A program made the translations under genes and the position numbers. From Bagarius yarrelli (taxonomy: Eukaryota; Chordata; Actinopteri; Siluriformes; Sisoridae): DNA of 64,000 nt. Below are positions 1-11,512 of this stretch, piece by piece; position 1 is the first letter of the stretch, and each line of letters starts with the position of its first letter. Location of the stretch: NCBI GenBank assembly GCA_005784505.1, contig VCAZ01000001.1, positions 3,388,097 to 3,452,096 of the forward strand, read 5' to 3'. The notes below the pieces were generated by a model. The model was not told where the DNA came from, made no database searches, and saw nothing but the letters and a program-made list of their open reading frames with translations.

Positions 1-164
1 ATTTGTTATGCTTGTTTTTTTTATTTAAAGGACAAAATTTTACATTTCTCTGATCTTTTTTATCTTTATCTCACTTAAAATTATCGTTTATGGTAGGCAG
101 ATAGCCAGACAGACAGGTTGATAGATGGATAGACGGACAAACAGATAGATAGTTAAAGGTACTT

Positions 165-470
165 CTCCCAAAAATTAGCACATCATAGACCATGGTGTTA
201 CTCTGCTTGATTGGCCAGCAAACTCACCTGGCCTGAACACCAAATTCTATGCGGTATTGTCAAATGAAAGACGAGAGACACCAGACTTAACAATGCAGAT
301 GACCTGAAGGCTGCTATCAAAGCAACCTGGACTTCCATTACTCCTGAACAATGCCACAAGCTGATTGTCTCCATGCCACGCCCACAATGATGCAGTAATT
401 TATGCAAAAGGAGGCCCAACCAAGTATTGAGTGCATAAAAAATGGACATACTTTTCAGAAGCCATTTCTG
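165..470 (+). mobile_element. Tc1/mariner-like transposase fragment
   Basis: The plus strand near 209-250 reads, with frame damage, as LLDWPANSPGLN, the DWPANSPDLNP block around the last catalytic acidic residue of DDE transposases. The following sequence (CCATGCCACG, then a run ending AAGTATTGAGTGCAT) matches the 3' end of a Tc1/mariner family common in fish. Stops and small indels break the frame, so this is a dead fragment lacking its 5' part. A second piece of the same family lies at 2308-2333 and 2823-2960. Confidence 0.6.
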
Positions 471-1037
471 ATATCTTTGTTTTTAAAATATCCTTTTTTT
501 ATTGAAATCTTATGTAAACGTCTTTTTTGCGTTTTTTTATCTGTAAAGCCGACAGATGGATACAGATAGATGGACGGACAGATAGACAGACAGATAGTTT
601 GGGTTAAATTTTGTGGATCTACATCATTTGTAAGTTAATGAGAAATAATACAGGTTCGTTCTAGAAAAAATCAGTTAAAACAACAGACAATTTACTATTC
701 ACAGAAAACTTTTGGTCCATGTAAAAAAAAAAAAAAAAGTGAATGTTTTTAAAAATCTATCCCATTGATTCTGGCAAAAAAAAACAACAAGAATTCAAGA
801 AAAACAATAATTTTAATGGCTATAATTTTTTTTATCTTCTAGTTAAGGGGAAATACAAGTTTTTCATTGGTAAATCAGTGCTGTTTGTGGTGCAGCGTGT
901 TTTCATTCAACCAAAGTAACGTGTTAACATTAACACACCAACCAGCAAACGGTTGTTGGTAACTACAACACAAGATCCGTAGACAAAACAGGGCATCTTG
1001 ATGACCATGAAAATAATGTACAAAGTCTAATTTATTT

Positions 1038-1128
1038 ATATGATATATATAGATATATATATATATATATATAGATATACATATATATATCTATAGATAT
1101 AGATATAATATATATATATCTATATATA

Positions 1129-1159
<31 letters not shown>

Positions 1160-1209
1160 AGATATCTATATCTATAATATAGATATATAGATATAGATAT
1201 AGATCTATA

Positions 1210-1266
<57 letters not shown>

Positions 1267-1286
1267 TAGATATAGATAGATATAGA

Positions 1287-1322
<36 letters not shown>

Positions 1323-1408
1323 TCTATATCTATATAGATATATCTAATATTGATATATATATAGATAGATAGATAGATATAGATTAAACTTTGTACAAAC
1401 TGTACAAC

Positions 1409-1467
<59 letters not shown>

Positions 1468-1574
1468 ATATAGAGAATAGATATAGATATACATATAGAT
1501 AGATATAGATAGATATATATATATAGATAGAGAGAGAGAGAAAGAAAGAGAGAGAGAGATAGATAGATAGATAG

Positions 1575-1605
<31 letters not shown>

Positions 1606-1620
1606 CGGATAGATAGATTA
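1038..1620. repeat. (TA)n / (GATA)n microsatellite block
   Basis: About 580 bases of TA dinucleotides mixed with GATA, AGATAT and short GA runs, in an intron of arfgap3 just left of the first visible exon. The rest of 1-1671 is AT-rich with GATA-type tetranucleotides near 90-150 and 550-600; apart from the transposase fragment I see nothing else in it. Confidence 0.9.
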
Positions 1621-1671
1621 TATTTAGTTATACAGTTTAAATTTGTATTTTTTATTTTATTTTATCCACAG

Positions 1672-4600
1672 AATGATGAATGCTCCTTTCAGCAAAAGCT
1701 CAATCAGCCGGACGAAACGACCTTACAAGACACAACAACATAATGGTACGACAAGCAAACGTTTATTTTGTATGTGTGTGTGTGTGTGTGTGTGTGTATG
1801 CATGCCAGTTTGTGCTACATGAGTTGTTGTTTACAGACAATCAAGAAGGTCCTTCCGTTGAGCTTCTCAGTGTTTCTCCCAAAGGTGTCCTAGGTAACGT
1901 TATATATCTCATTATATTCATTAAATAAAAATTTATTATTTTATATAAATGTCAACCTTCATAACGGAATCTTTGTTCCAGAACCTTCTCTGATTAAAAA
2001 GAAGCCGGCAGCTGCCAAAAAAACGGTATGGATGTGTTTCCAAGAATTTATTGTACCAGAGTTTAATATTTAGTAAGTAGAGATATAATGTTTTTTCCAT
2101 GAATTTATGGTTCTCCTGTATGTTTGAGTAGCTTGGTGCTAAAAAAGGAGGTCTGGGGGCTCAAAAAGTGAGCAGCCAGAGTTTCTCAGCGCAGGAGAAG
2201 AGAGCTCAGGCTGTGGACAAACTCCGTGAAGAGTCAGCCGCTGAGAGAGCTGCCAAGCCCGAAGAGCCAGTGTGAGTCTCCGTTTGCACAATTTAACACG
2301 CACATAAATTGATGCAGTAATTCGTGCCAAAGGAAGTATAACTCCTGTCTTAGCGTCCTTACATTGGCTCCCTGTGCAGTTCAGGGTATAAAGTATTATT
2401 AAAGTATTGTTAATAGCCTACAAAGCCCTGAAACATTTAGCACCTGGGTATATTTCTGATCTTCTGAAGCCGTACTGTCCAGCACATTCTCTCAGGTTTG
2501 GTGATCAGTTTTTTGCTGATCGTTTCCAAATCTAGATTAAAGAGTCGGGGTGATGGTGACTTTTCAGTAGCAGCCCCTAAAGTATAGAATGAGCTGCCCC
2601 TGTACATCAGGCAGACCCCGACTCTTCCTATTTTTAAATCCCGCCTAAAGACCTTTTTTTGGCCTTTAATACAGTGTGATGAGGATTTTGACCTTATTTT
2701 ATTTATGTTCTTATATTTTTGTTATTTTAATCTGATTACATGTTCTGTCCTCAGTTTTATGATTGTACAGCACTTTGGTCGACTATGTTGTGTTTAAACT
2801 TGACTAACTAGACTTAAAGTATCGAGTGCATAGAAATAAACAGAATTTTCAGAAGCTATTTCTGACATTAAATATATATATATATATATATATTTATTAA
2901 TCTTTTATAATATTCTAGTTTTCTATTTTGAGTGTTTAGTCTCTGTTTGCACCACCTATGTCCTAGGAGTGATATGTCCTAGGAGTGATATGTCCTAGGA
3001 GTGATATGTCCTAGGTTAATTATTATGTATAAGGTTGATATCTATGTCAGCTGAAGGTGTATTGTGGGTATTGGGACATGGCCTACCATGCAAGACGTTA
3101 TACTTAAACAAATACTTCCCAGCAAAAAAGTTGGTGGTTATTTAAATAACGTTAATTTTATTTGCAAGTCCATGTCACATCACTCTCCCGACCTGCACCT
3201 CGTATGGTGCTTATCTAGTTCCTCAAAAAAATATGGGACTATAAATTTAGGTCATTGTCCACACACCTGCGTTTAGCATTATATAACTTATATAACTTGC
3301 ATTATAACTTGAATTATCTTAAATTGCTAACTGAATTATTACATTAGGGTTACACAACATAACCATAAATACTTCCACCAAGCACAGGTTCTGTTCTTAC
3401 AATAACTTAAATAAGCAGTTTTAAATGGTGATTGAATCTAAATGTAGTTTACAGAACTCTGAAACTGAGATGATTCATTAGACAGTAAATTCATGTACGT
3501 ATTTTTTTTTTCCAAGTTATGATCTAATTACATATTTAAATAAAAGGTTATGTATGAGTGGTTATTAAAGTTTTAAGACGCTGCCATCTGTTGGCGTGTC
3601 TCGAAACTTATTGATAACCATTAATACACGTGGTGCTGCTAAACTAACATCTTCCTGTCTGGCATTTTCAGTGTGACGTCTATGAGGCTGACCTATCAGG
3701 ATCTAGAGCTCCAGAGGAAGAAGGATGAGGAGAAACTGCGAGGGCTTGAGGGCAAAAAGAAGGAGCAGGCAGAGAGGCTGGGGATGGGGTTCTCCAACAG
3801 AAGGTTAGAGATTCATGGAATGCTCCTTACATTTGGTGTAACTTTTCATACAACCACAGTGTGTTTTTATAATTTTTTTTAGAATATGTTACTACTGCAG
3901 ACACTCCACAGTCAACAAACTGTATAGAAACTGAAAAAAGTTTTTTCACACTTCCATGTTCCAAGTGTCAATAATGCTTCTACAGATTGTCAGTAATCAA
4001 TTTTGGCATGTTACTTTATTACTTAATTCATGTTACTAAAATTCTAACTTATAGTTACTAGTCGCTTCTCACGGGAAGTATCTGAGTTAGTAACTGATTT
4101 ACTTAATTATGAAAATAACTAATTACCAGGGAAAGTAACTACTGTGTTAATAAAAATTTTTTTTTTAATTATGTCAACTAACTTGGATGCCCCCAATATT
4201 AATATTAAATAGGTTAAATGAATAAATAGGACAATAAATAGAGTAAATTATTATTATTATTATTATAAAATATTGATCTATACGATTATAATGTTGTGAT
4301 GTCATGTGACGATGTGCGGTGCTTCCTTAGATTAGAATTACTTGTCACCTGACGTTAAGGGGGCTCTTTTAACAGTTTTGGTAGGTTGTTACACTATGAT
4401 TTGTGATCTATTGTACCAGTATTGATCTGTTCAGTGACTGAAAGCATCAGAAATGATGTAAGAGATTCTTTCTTCCTGGTCATCAGTTGCACGTTACATT
4501 GACAGTCTTGTCTTGTCTTGTCTTGTCTTTTATCTCAATAAAGGAAAAAAAATTGCGTTTATACTTCCAGATTGTGAAAGCTACCATTTATACCATTTAT

Positions 4601-7559
4601 ACTGCCTGTAACTACACTATTATAGTTGGTAGTACATACTTTATGTGTATGTTTGTGTTTTAACACCCGTCCTACTCTGCCTCTGATTGGCAAATGATAG
4701 AAATTTACTCTACCTGAACCAATCATCATCAGTTATGCGGTTATCTCCTAATCTACAACACACACACACACACCAGAGTTAAAAAAAAAAAAAGGTCATA
4801 TGGATGAGACGGAGCCTTGGTGGTGATGTAAATGCCTTTATTATGTCACATATACTTTTTACAGCAGAGTGAAATATCCCATCTTAGTAAGTTGGGGGTC
4901 AGAGCGCAGGGTCAGCTATGATACGGCGCCCCTGGAGCAGGAAGGGTTAAGGGTCTTGCTTAAGGACCCAACAGTGGTTGGCTTGCCGGTGGTAGTGCTC
5001 GAACCCAGGTCTTCCTGGTATTCAGATCAGCAACTCAGCACCTTAACTATTCGAGCCACCAGTGGTTCAGTGGTGGTGGTTCAGTGGTTAAGGTGTTCGA
5101 TTCCCAGTACAACAAAGTTACCACTTAGGGCCCCTGAGCAAGTCCCTTAACCCCCAGTTGCTTAGTTGTATAAACAGAAATCGCTGTGGATAAAGGCGTC
5201 TATTATAATATTGAAATAGTAATGCTTGTTTTATTGTAAGTAACAGTAACAGTGTTATACCAGGAGTAACTGTAATTCGTTTAAATTGTCATTACTAAAC
5301 AAATTAACATTGTTTATTTATGAGGCAATTTCGCGGTTATTTATACGTCTGTTTATTCCCCCTTTCCAGTGGAGTGTCACACTCGGTTCTTGCGGACATG
5401 CAGACAATTCAGCAGGAGAATCCATCTTTGGCCCAGTCTTCCTCCCGATCCAGGAAGTGCAGCGATGACGAGGAGGAGGAAGAGGGCTATTTTTTCATTA
5501 GGTGAGAACTTCTACTTTTGTAAATACCAATGATTGTACTAGTATTTTATTTCGATCGGCTCTCCATTGATGTTGGCTGTGTCTTTGTGCTTGTACATGA
5601 AGCTGTGCGATTTTAATTCACAGTCGAGTATCCAGGCTTTGTAAAAGCTAGATTTTTTTTAAATGTCTATTTAATAGCTAGGCTTATGTGCAGACTGCTA
5701 ATCTGCTAATAATTGGACCAGTAGTTAGTAAACCTGACAAACATCTCTCTGCTGTAGAACCTCCCCCAAGTATAATAATGATGAGGCCCAGTCATCTGAC
5801 CAGTTCTTCTCCCAGTGGGACACCATGAAGAAAAAAGAAAGCAAGAAACCAGAGCCTGAGATTTATTTGAGCTCCAAGATGTCCTCATTTGAAGACAGGT
5901 TAGCTATTTTCCTCTGCTTGGACACTGTAAGGACTTTAAAGGCTTTAATGAAACAATCACACGGCTTTATTTATTTGTTTTTTGTTTTGTTTTTTTGCAG
6001 GACTTCAACAAGGAGAAAAGCAGATCCGGTGCCGTTACCTGTCTCTGATGACGCTCAGAAAAAATTTGGTAGTGCAAAAGCCATCTCCTCTGACATGTTC
6101 TTTGGTAAACAAGACAACGCTGAGGTATATCGAATCACATGTCCCTCTGTGTGATTTCGATGTAGTGGCTCAAAGAGTGTTGTGAATAATGAACTTCCTG
6201 TTTCCTCAGTATGAAGCAAGAACCCGACTGGGGCGTTTCTCTGACAGCTCGGCCATTAGTTCCGCAGATCTGTTTGACGAGCAGAAGAAACAGACCAGTG
6301 AGTGGAGAAACAGACACAACAGTATACACCATATTCAGCAGATCTCCTTAAACTCGCACAGATGCACAGGGTTTATAAGGAATGTATAGACCAGAGATGT
6401 GTGTATACATTGGTGTGTGTGTGTGTAAATTTATAGAATAATTGTTTCTATTTACATCCCAAACTCCTCCTGTTTCTGATAGATTATTTGCGTAAAATTA
6501 ACATCACACCTCTGAGTGACACAATATATTTTGTTATTTTTAGAAAGCTATTCAAATGAAAGTTAAGAGAGCAAAATTTGTATGCTTTTAGGGTAGTCGG
6601 ACCGGCATTACTCTTCCCTTTTGAGCTTATCTATACATTGCACCTTCCGTCAGATGTTTTACACCATCCTGTGATGTGGTAGGGCAATTAATAGTTTTTA
6701 AAAACTGAAATTGGCTTCATGCATTTTTAAGCAAACACATGATTGGTTCCTTGTGAATAGCATTTATGTGATGGAGGATATATTGCAGGTGGCAGTGAAT
6801 AAGGGTAAAATTATCATTATTAACACTGGTGCAAACTATCCAGAAACCCTAGAAAAGTATTAGAGATGCCGTAGCTCGGCTCAGACTGTCTTTCTCTGTT
6901 TTCTTACAGGTAGTTCATACAGCTTGAGCAACGTACTGCCCAGTGCTCCGGATATGTCCCAGCTGAAGATGGGTGTCCGATCTGTGGCTGGTAAACTGTC
7001 CGTCATGGCCAGTGGAGTGGTTTCAACTATACAGGTCTGTTTAATGCTAATTACGCTACCAGTGATTAACATTACTTAATGCAGCACTTCCTAAAAGCAT
7101 CATTGTCCTAAGAGTGTGTCGGAACTGAAAGTAGGTCGACCTCCAATGTCGATGCCGAAACGTGGGGAAAAAATGTCTTTAATTAGGGGTTAAAAAGAGT
7201 CGAATAATCCGCTTTATTGCAGTCAGACAACTTTCACAAGCTTCCTAAAGGTTCTCCACCCACAGCAAAGCTCACTAAACGGCTTCTTGCACCCTAGTAT
7301 GTTCTTTTAGCTGGTTAAATACACTTTTACAAAATTTAGGCGCTTTACAGGGTCACTCGCCACAGTGCATTGCATACGGATACGGCTAAAACGCTCGATT
7401 CAAAATTTAGTGTCTAACTTCCAAGTGCTGTTCGGAGTTGACTTATTTAAGCTCACTTTTATTCTCCCTTGGTAAATTCACTCCATTGACCCCCGCTTCT
7501 CTCTCCTATTTATAACCTGCCATGGTTATTTTGGCTTGTAACTTCATTTGTTTTTGGTA

Positions 7560-7600
<41 letters not shown>

Positions 7601-8065
7601 CACACATGGCTTTTTCGAGCTATTAATACATAATGCTTATTTTCTAGTTACTACTGCGAAATCTTAAATCCACCCAAAATGCACTTCCTCATATTCTTAT
7701 ATTATGACGCGTGGCTATCTTTATTCATTTATTAACTGAACTCCCCTTAAATCCTGATCGCCCTTTTAAACCATCATTTCACAATGAATTTCGCTCTTTT
7801 TGTTCTCGTAATTATAACGATTTTTCCCAAAAAGTGTTTAATACTAGGTTTCAATTATACTTTCAAAATGCTCTAATGAAACAGCGTTATGCAGTTCTAA
7901 ATCCGTGCCTGTACCGTGCAACATTTTCAGGCTTCTTTCATACATGAACGTATGTGTATTGTTAGCAACAAGCTAACCGTTGACAAGTGATAGCTAAGTA
8001 GGTTTTGAGCTTGTCATTTATTTGTGTGTGTGTGTCTTCTGTTGCAGGATCGCTACAGCACATGA
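1672..8065 (+). CDS. arfgap3: ADP-ribosylation factor GTPase-activating protein 3, 3' part
   Basis: ArfGAP3 stimulates GTP hydrolysis on Arf1 at the Golgi and governs COPI coat release. Only the C-terminal half is present; the ArfGAP zinc finger is upstream of the window. Exons by splice signal and phase: 1672-1745 (uncertain), 1837-1893, 1982-2025, 2132-2271, 3672-3803, 5370-5501, 5758-5898, 6001-6124, 6210-6297, 6910-7034, 8048-8065 (TGA). The product shows the family landmarks in order: EPSLIKKKPAAAKK, LGAKKGGLGAQKVSSQSF, SMRLTYQDLELQRKKDEEK, RLGMGFSN, SHSVLADMQTIQQENP, an acidic stretch DDEEEEEG, AISSDMFFGKQ, SSAISSADLF and the C-terminal amphipathic GVRSVAGKLSVMASGVVSTI ending QDRYST. 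The wording fits ARFGAP3 better than ARFGAP2 (EGPSVE, SYSLSNVLPSAPDM). The first listed exon has a frame conflict described in the findings. Confidence 0.88.
2308..2960 (+). mobile_element. Tc1/mariner fragment split by an L2-like LINE 3' end
   Basis: Pieces 2308-2333 and 2823-2960 match the same transposon 3' region seen at about 390-480 (GATGCAGTAATT, then ATCGAGTGCATA and CAGAAGCTATTTCTGA). Between them, 2340-2816 is a LINE 3' end: translation of the plus strand gives a degraded LTSLHWLPVQFRVYK and IAYKALKHLAPGYISDLL, the C-terminal block of L2/CR1-type reverse transcriptases, then the tail TGTACAGCACTTTGG. AAGTAT occurs on both sides (2334-2339 and 2817-2822) as a target-site duplication. 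Confidence 0.7.
2963..3016. repeat. 16-bp tandem repeat
   Basis: About three and a half copies of TATGTCCTAGGAGTGA, each with a palindromic CCTAGG. The rest of this intron to 3671 shows no recognisable element. Confidence 0.85.
4870..5063 (-). mobile_element. SINE-B (Mermaid-like)
   Basis: Reverse-strand copy of a tRNA-derived SINE: head GGTGGCTCAAATGGTTAAGG-like (A box), a B-box-like GGGTTCGAGC, then CCAACAGTGG-type body and the tail with TGACCCTGCGCTCTGACCC. Other copies are at 17322, 20936, 31375 and 45313. Family naming is by recollection of the fish Mermaid family and is tentative. Confidence 0.7.
5075..5210 (+). mobile_element. SINE-A (tRNA-derived), diverged
   Basis: Contains GGTTCAGTGGTTAAGG, TTCGATTCCCAG, GGGCCCCTGAGCAAG, CCCTTAACCCCCAGTTGC and a tail like TGTGGATAAAGGCGTCT. 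It lies immediately beside the reversed SINE-B copy in an arfgap3 intron. SINE-A is the most frequent family in this window. Confidence 0.75.
7110..7560. other. Unrecognised intronic stretch
   Basis: Last arfgap3 intron. Higher-complexity sequence (GTCGACCTCC, CGAAACGTGGGG, GCTTCCTAAAGG) that differs in texture from the surrounding AT-rich DNA and might be an old LTR or transposon. I could not recognise it. An (ATT)n run follows at 7560-7600. The intron 6298-6909 likewise holds nothing I recognise. Confidence 0.3.
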
Positions 8066-9854
8066 GCATATGGAGTTTAGAGAAGGAATCAGAAGGACGC
8101 CCACTGAAAAACAGCCTCTCAGCAGAAAGCAGAGTAACAGTATGGCCGTCTGAATGATCCAAAATGCATTACAATCACTTATAATGCATATATTGTATGT
8201 AGCTTTATTACGTAGATAAGTAAGTGGTTAATTGCACATACAGTGAAACTTCCAGATTTGAAATGAAGGGCAACTCAAAATGTTTCAGGGTTTTTTTTCG
8301 TCTTATACAGATTAAACACTATTGGGGTTGGTTTTTGGGGGCATTTAGTTTGTTAAATAATTAAAAAGACAAATAATTTTTTTTTTTTTTTTTTTTTGGC
8401 TATTTGTAAATATCTGTTTATTGTTTACAGATTGCCTTTGCGACTGTTACACATGCATCGGACCCGATTTGTGATACATCATTTTTTCACTGATCAGAAT
8501 AGAGCCGATGGGAATAAACAGCTGATTTTTTTTGTAGGTGTGTTTATATCTGCAGATCATAACGAGAAATGGTGTAATTAGTATGATTGGATGTACTGTA
8601 TGTCCCTTACTGTATTATTAATACAGTACCCCTGTTTACACCATTTAATTACACAATTTTTTTAAAAATTACTTAATATAAAACAAGTGGCTTATGATCC
8701 AATATTTACTCTGTGTTTATATCGACACAAACTCGGCTCCTGGTCCTGCATGTCTTTAGTCAACAGTTTGGTGATCTTACACACCTAAACTTTGTCTGGA
8801 GGTTTAAAAAAAGGTTGAAAAAGAGTTCTCGGTTTATGGATTAACGTTAATTTAAGGCAAAATTAAACTTAGTAGTCGGTTTACACCAGGTTAATTTTTG
8901 CATTTTGTTTATAAATTGTCACATTCGCACGATTTACGCGTCGACGATGAACGGTTACCGATTAGCACTTTTACGGAACGGAATATCAGGTCTTTGTGTC
9001 CTTTTCTGTTTGTTGTGTATTGATCCAGAAGATTTCTGCCGCGTGAAAATTTCCAGTCCCACAATTGGCAGTAATTAATTGTGTGTTAGGATAAATTGCG
9101 ATGGCAAGATTTACAATATTACGCATTATCTCTTATTTTAATGCATTTGAAGTGGTTTGAGTGAACAGATCTGATTTACCGTTTATTAGTGTGTAATTGG
9201 AAATAGTTAAGTGTAATCTGGCTTTTGGATTGTCCACATCGACTGACAAGTTGGGAATGTTTTTTTTTGTTATGTTTGCTTTATTAATTTTATTTATACA
9301 GATTTATACAGGCAGATTCAGTTATTTAGTTTGCATGGCATTTTTTTTTTTTGCTGAATTTATACTCTACTTAATGCACTACAGATAATAAAATGCTAAA
9401 TCAGGACTGTCCAAACTCTGTCCTGGAGGGTCTGGATGTCCTGCAGAGTTTAGCTCCAACTATAATCAAAACCAACCTAGTTGGACTTGAAACTTCCAGG
9501 TAGGTGTGTTGAGGCAAGTTGGAGCTAAACTCTGCAGGACATCGTCCCTCCAGGACAGAATTTGGACACCCCAGTGGTAAATGGTTAAATGATGTACACT
9601 TTATGATGAAGAAATTACTACATCAAATGCTGCCGAGAAAAAACAAAACAAAACAATTTCTTCTAAGAAGAAAGACTAACAAATGCCTGGAAGGTATAAA
9701 TTAGAAGCAGTTTGTAGCTTTATGCTTTAGCCAAAGTAAGCTGATGAACAGCAGTTGCACTCCATAGAGAGGACATTGTTTATAAAGTGCAACGAATGTT
9801 TATAACATTGCAATTATGATAATGGAAGATTGAAATTGTGCTGTAACCAATAAA
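8066..9854 (+). other. arfgap3: arfgap3 3' untranslated region, probable
   Basis: AT-rich sequence after the TGA. The first convincing signal followed by a plausible end is AATAAA at 9849-9854; earlier cleavage is possible. A hAT-derived foldback element (9402-9574) sits inside it, so some transcripts may carry a strong hairpin. Confidence 0.45.
9402..9574. mobile_element. hAT-type foldback MITE
   Basis: A 173-bp palindrome. The left end CAGGACTGTCCAAACT and the reverse complement of the right end CTGGGGTGTCCAAATT form imperfect inverted ends, and the arms share GTCCTGCAGAGTTTAGCTCC. Flanking 8-mers TGCTAAAT and TGGTAAAT agree at 7 of 8 positions, the 8-bp duplication expected of hAT elements. 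A second copy lies at 14572-14767. Confidence 0.85.
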
Positions 9855-10144
9855 ACTTAGAATTTTGTGCAAAGCTTTGGTGTGGTATTGTTTGTGGGAG
9901 TTTGGGGCAAAGATAAAAAAAGAAGATATTTTCTGACCGGTTGGCGTAATTATCTGTGTTGCAGCTGTAATACTTTAATTCTGTTTGTGATAAAGAGTGC
10001 TACATAGCTGTGGTTTTTAAAACCAGCTCTATTAAAAGAAGACAGGAGGATTTGATACGGTGCCTTAAAGAAAGTATTTACACCCCTTGAACTTTTTCAC
10101 ATTTTGTCACAAGATGAGAATAATTTGTAAAATAAAATCTACCG

Positions 10145-10470
10145 AGTGGCAGCATGGTGGCTTAGTGGTTAGCACGGTTGCCTCACAGCAAGTACATCCT
10201 GAGTCCCGATTCCCAGGCTGTGTGGGTTTACTCCGGGTTCTCCGTTTTTTCTTCCACAGTCCAAAAACATGTATGTTAGATTGATTGGTGATTCTAAATT
10301 GCCCATAGGAGTGAGTGTGAGTGTGTGTGTGGCCCTGTGATGGACTGGCGACCTGTCCAGGGTGTCCCCCTCCTGCCTTTCACCCTTTCAGAGACAGCTG
10401 GGATAGACTCCAGCAGATCCCTGTGACCCTGAATTAGGAAATAAGCCCGTATAAAAGATGAATTAATGAA
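10145..10470 (+). mobile_element. SINE-C (tRNA-derived) copy 1
   Basis: Head GCATGGTGGCTTAGTGGTTA, body with CAGTCCAAAAACATGTATGT, GATGGACTGGCGACCTGTCC and GCTGGGATAGACTCCAGC, a very common fish dispersed repeat. The copy at 37065-37395 is closely similar. Intergenic between arfgap3 and ikbip. Confidence 0.8.
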
Positions 10471-10611
10471 TGGAAATCTACCAATTCTGCTGTCAGCACA
10501 ACATGCTGTAAAATGCTGATGCTTTGGAGATTCTTGGTTTAATGAAATTATAAAGAAATTATACTTCATAGAGTCATTTTTTTTTTTTTTATTTAATGCC
10601 ACAAGAACCCG

Positions 10612-10795
10612 AGTGGTGGTGGGAGATGGTAGGCGAGTGACGAAGGTGTTGGACTGCCAACCGGAAGATTTCAGTTGTTTCCCAGCACCACCAAACTGCC
10701 ACTTGCTCCACTACAATTGCTTAGTTGTATAAATAAGATAAATGTAAGTTGCTCTGGATGAGGGTGTCTACCAATTTCTGTGAATGTTATCACTT
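10612..10795 (+). mobile_element. SINE-A, diverged
   Basis: Shows AAGGTGTTGGACTGCCAACC, CCCAGCACCACCAA, CAATTGCTTAGTTGTATAAA and the tail GTAAGTTGCTCTGGATGAGG. Decayed and not a tRNA gene. Confidence 0.75.
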
Positions 10796-10926
10796 AATCA
10801 CGCATAAATAAATAAATTATATACATGCATTAAATATTCTTAATGTTTTTATTTTGTTACTTTAAAGTCTTTTGTAAAATATAAAAATTGCTAAAATTAT
10901 AAAAAGGATTTTTAGTGGGGGTTCGA

Positions 10927-10934
10927 TGACGTCA
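10927..10934. promoter_or_regulatory. ikbip: Perfect cAMP/ATF response element upstream of ikbip
   Basis: The palindrome TGACGTCA stands 249 bases before the ikbip start codon, in a CG-containing stretch (GATGCGCGTCCG, GGCTGCATGGCGGCGG) that looks like the promoter and 5' untranslated region. CREB/ATF factors bind this octamer. Use in this gene is inference. Confidence 0.55.
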
Positions 10935-11182
10935 CTGTTAACGATGCGCGTCCGTGAGGATTTTTGCGCGACCCCGTGAAGAGCTGGAAAAGGCTGCTAC
11001 GTGGCTGCATGGCGGCGGCTGTGTCCTGCATCTAAACTTCCTAGAGGACTGATCGGGTATGAAAACTGCAACCACATATAACCTTTAACCCCAATTCGGG
11101 GTCGAAATCGCAGCCATTTTTATTGCATTTTATAAAAGAAACTTTTAGAGCAGTGAGTTTTTATTTAGCGAAGAGGGAAAGG

Positions 11183-11425
11183 ATGCCGAGCGACGGAGTG
11201 AAGCTACGGAAAGGAAAAGCAGCTGATAACGGAGACACCGCGGATCCAGCGCAAATCTGCGCAAAGGAGAAAGTTAAAAGACATGAAGTTGCGCCTGAAA
11301 AACATCCTCAGGGTTTTTCAGTAGATATCAGGACTGTAGTGAGTTTAGTGTCTCTGAGCGCCTGCCTCCTGCTCGCCTGGTAAGTCTACAGTTACTACAC
11401 ACTCGTACAGATGTTACACTGTTTG

Positions 11426-11512
<87 letters not shown>

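Noticed and set aside
198..449. 83-residue reverse-strand frame at the left edge
   Set aside because: It is antisense to a transposase fragment readable on the plus strand.
2963..3016. Short direct repeats resembling a CRISPR array
   Set aside because: Adjacent 16-bp units without spacers in a vertebrate intron; a small tandem repeat.
7110..7560. Possible solo LTR in the last arfgap3 intron
   Set aside because: No clear TG...CA ends, target duplication or poly(A) structure could be read.
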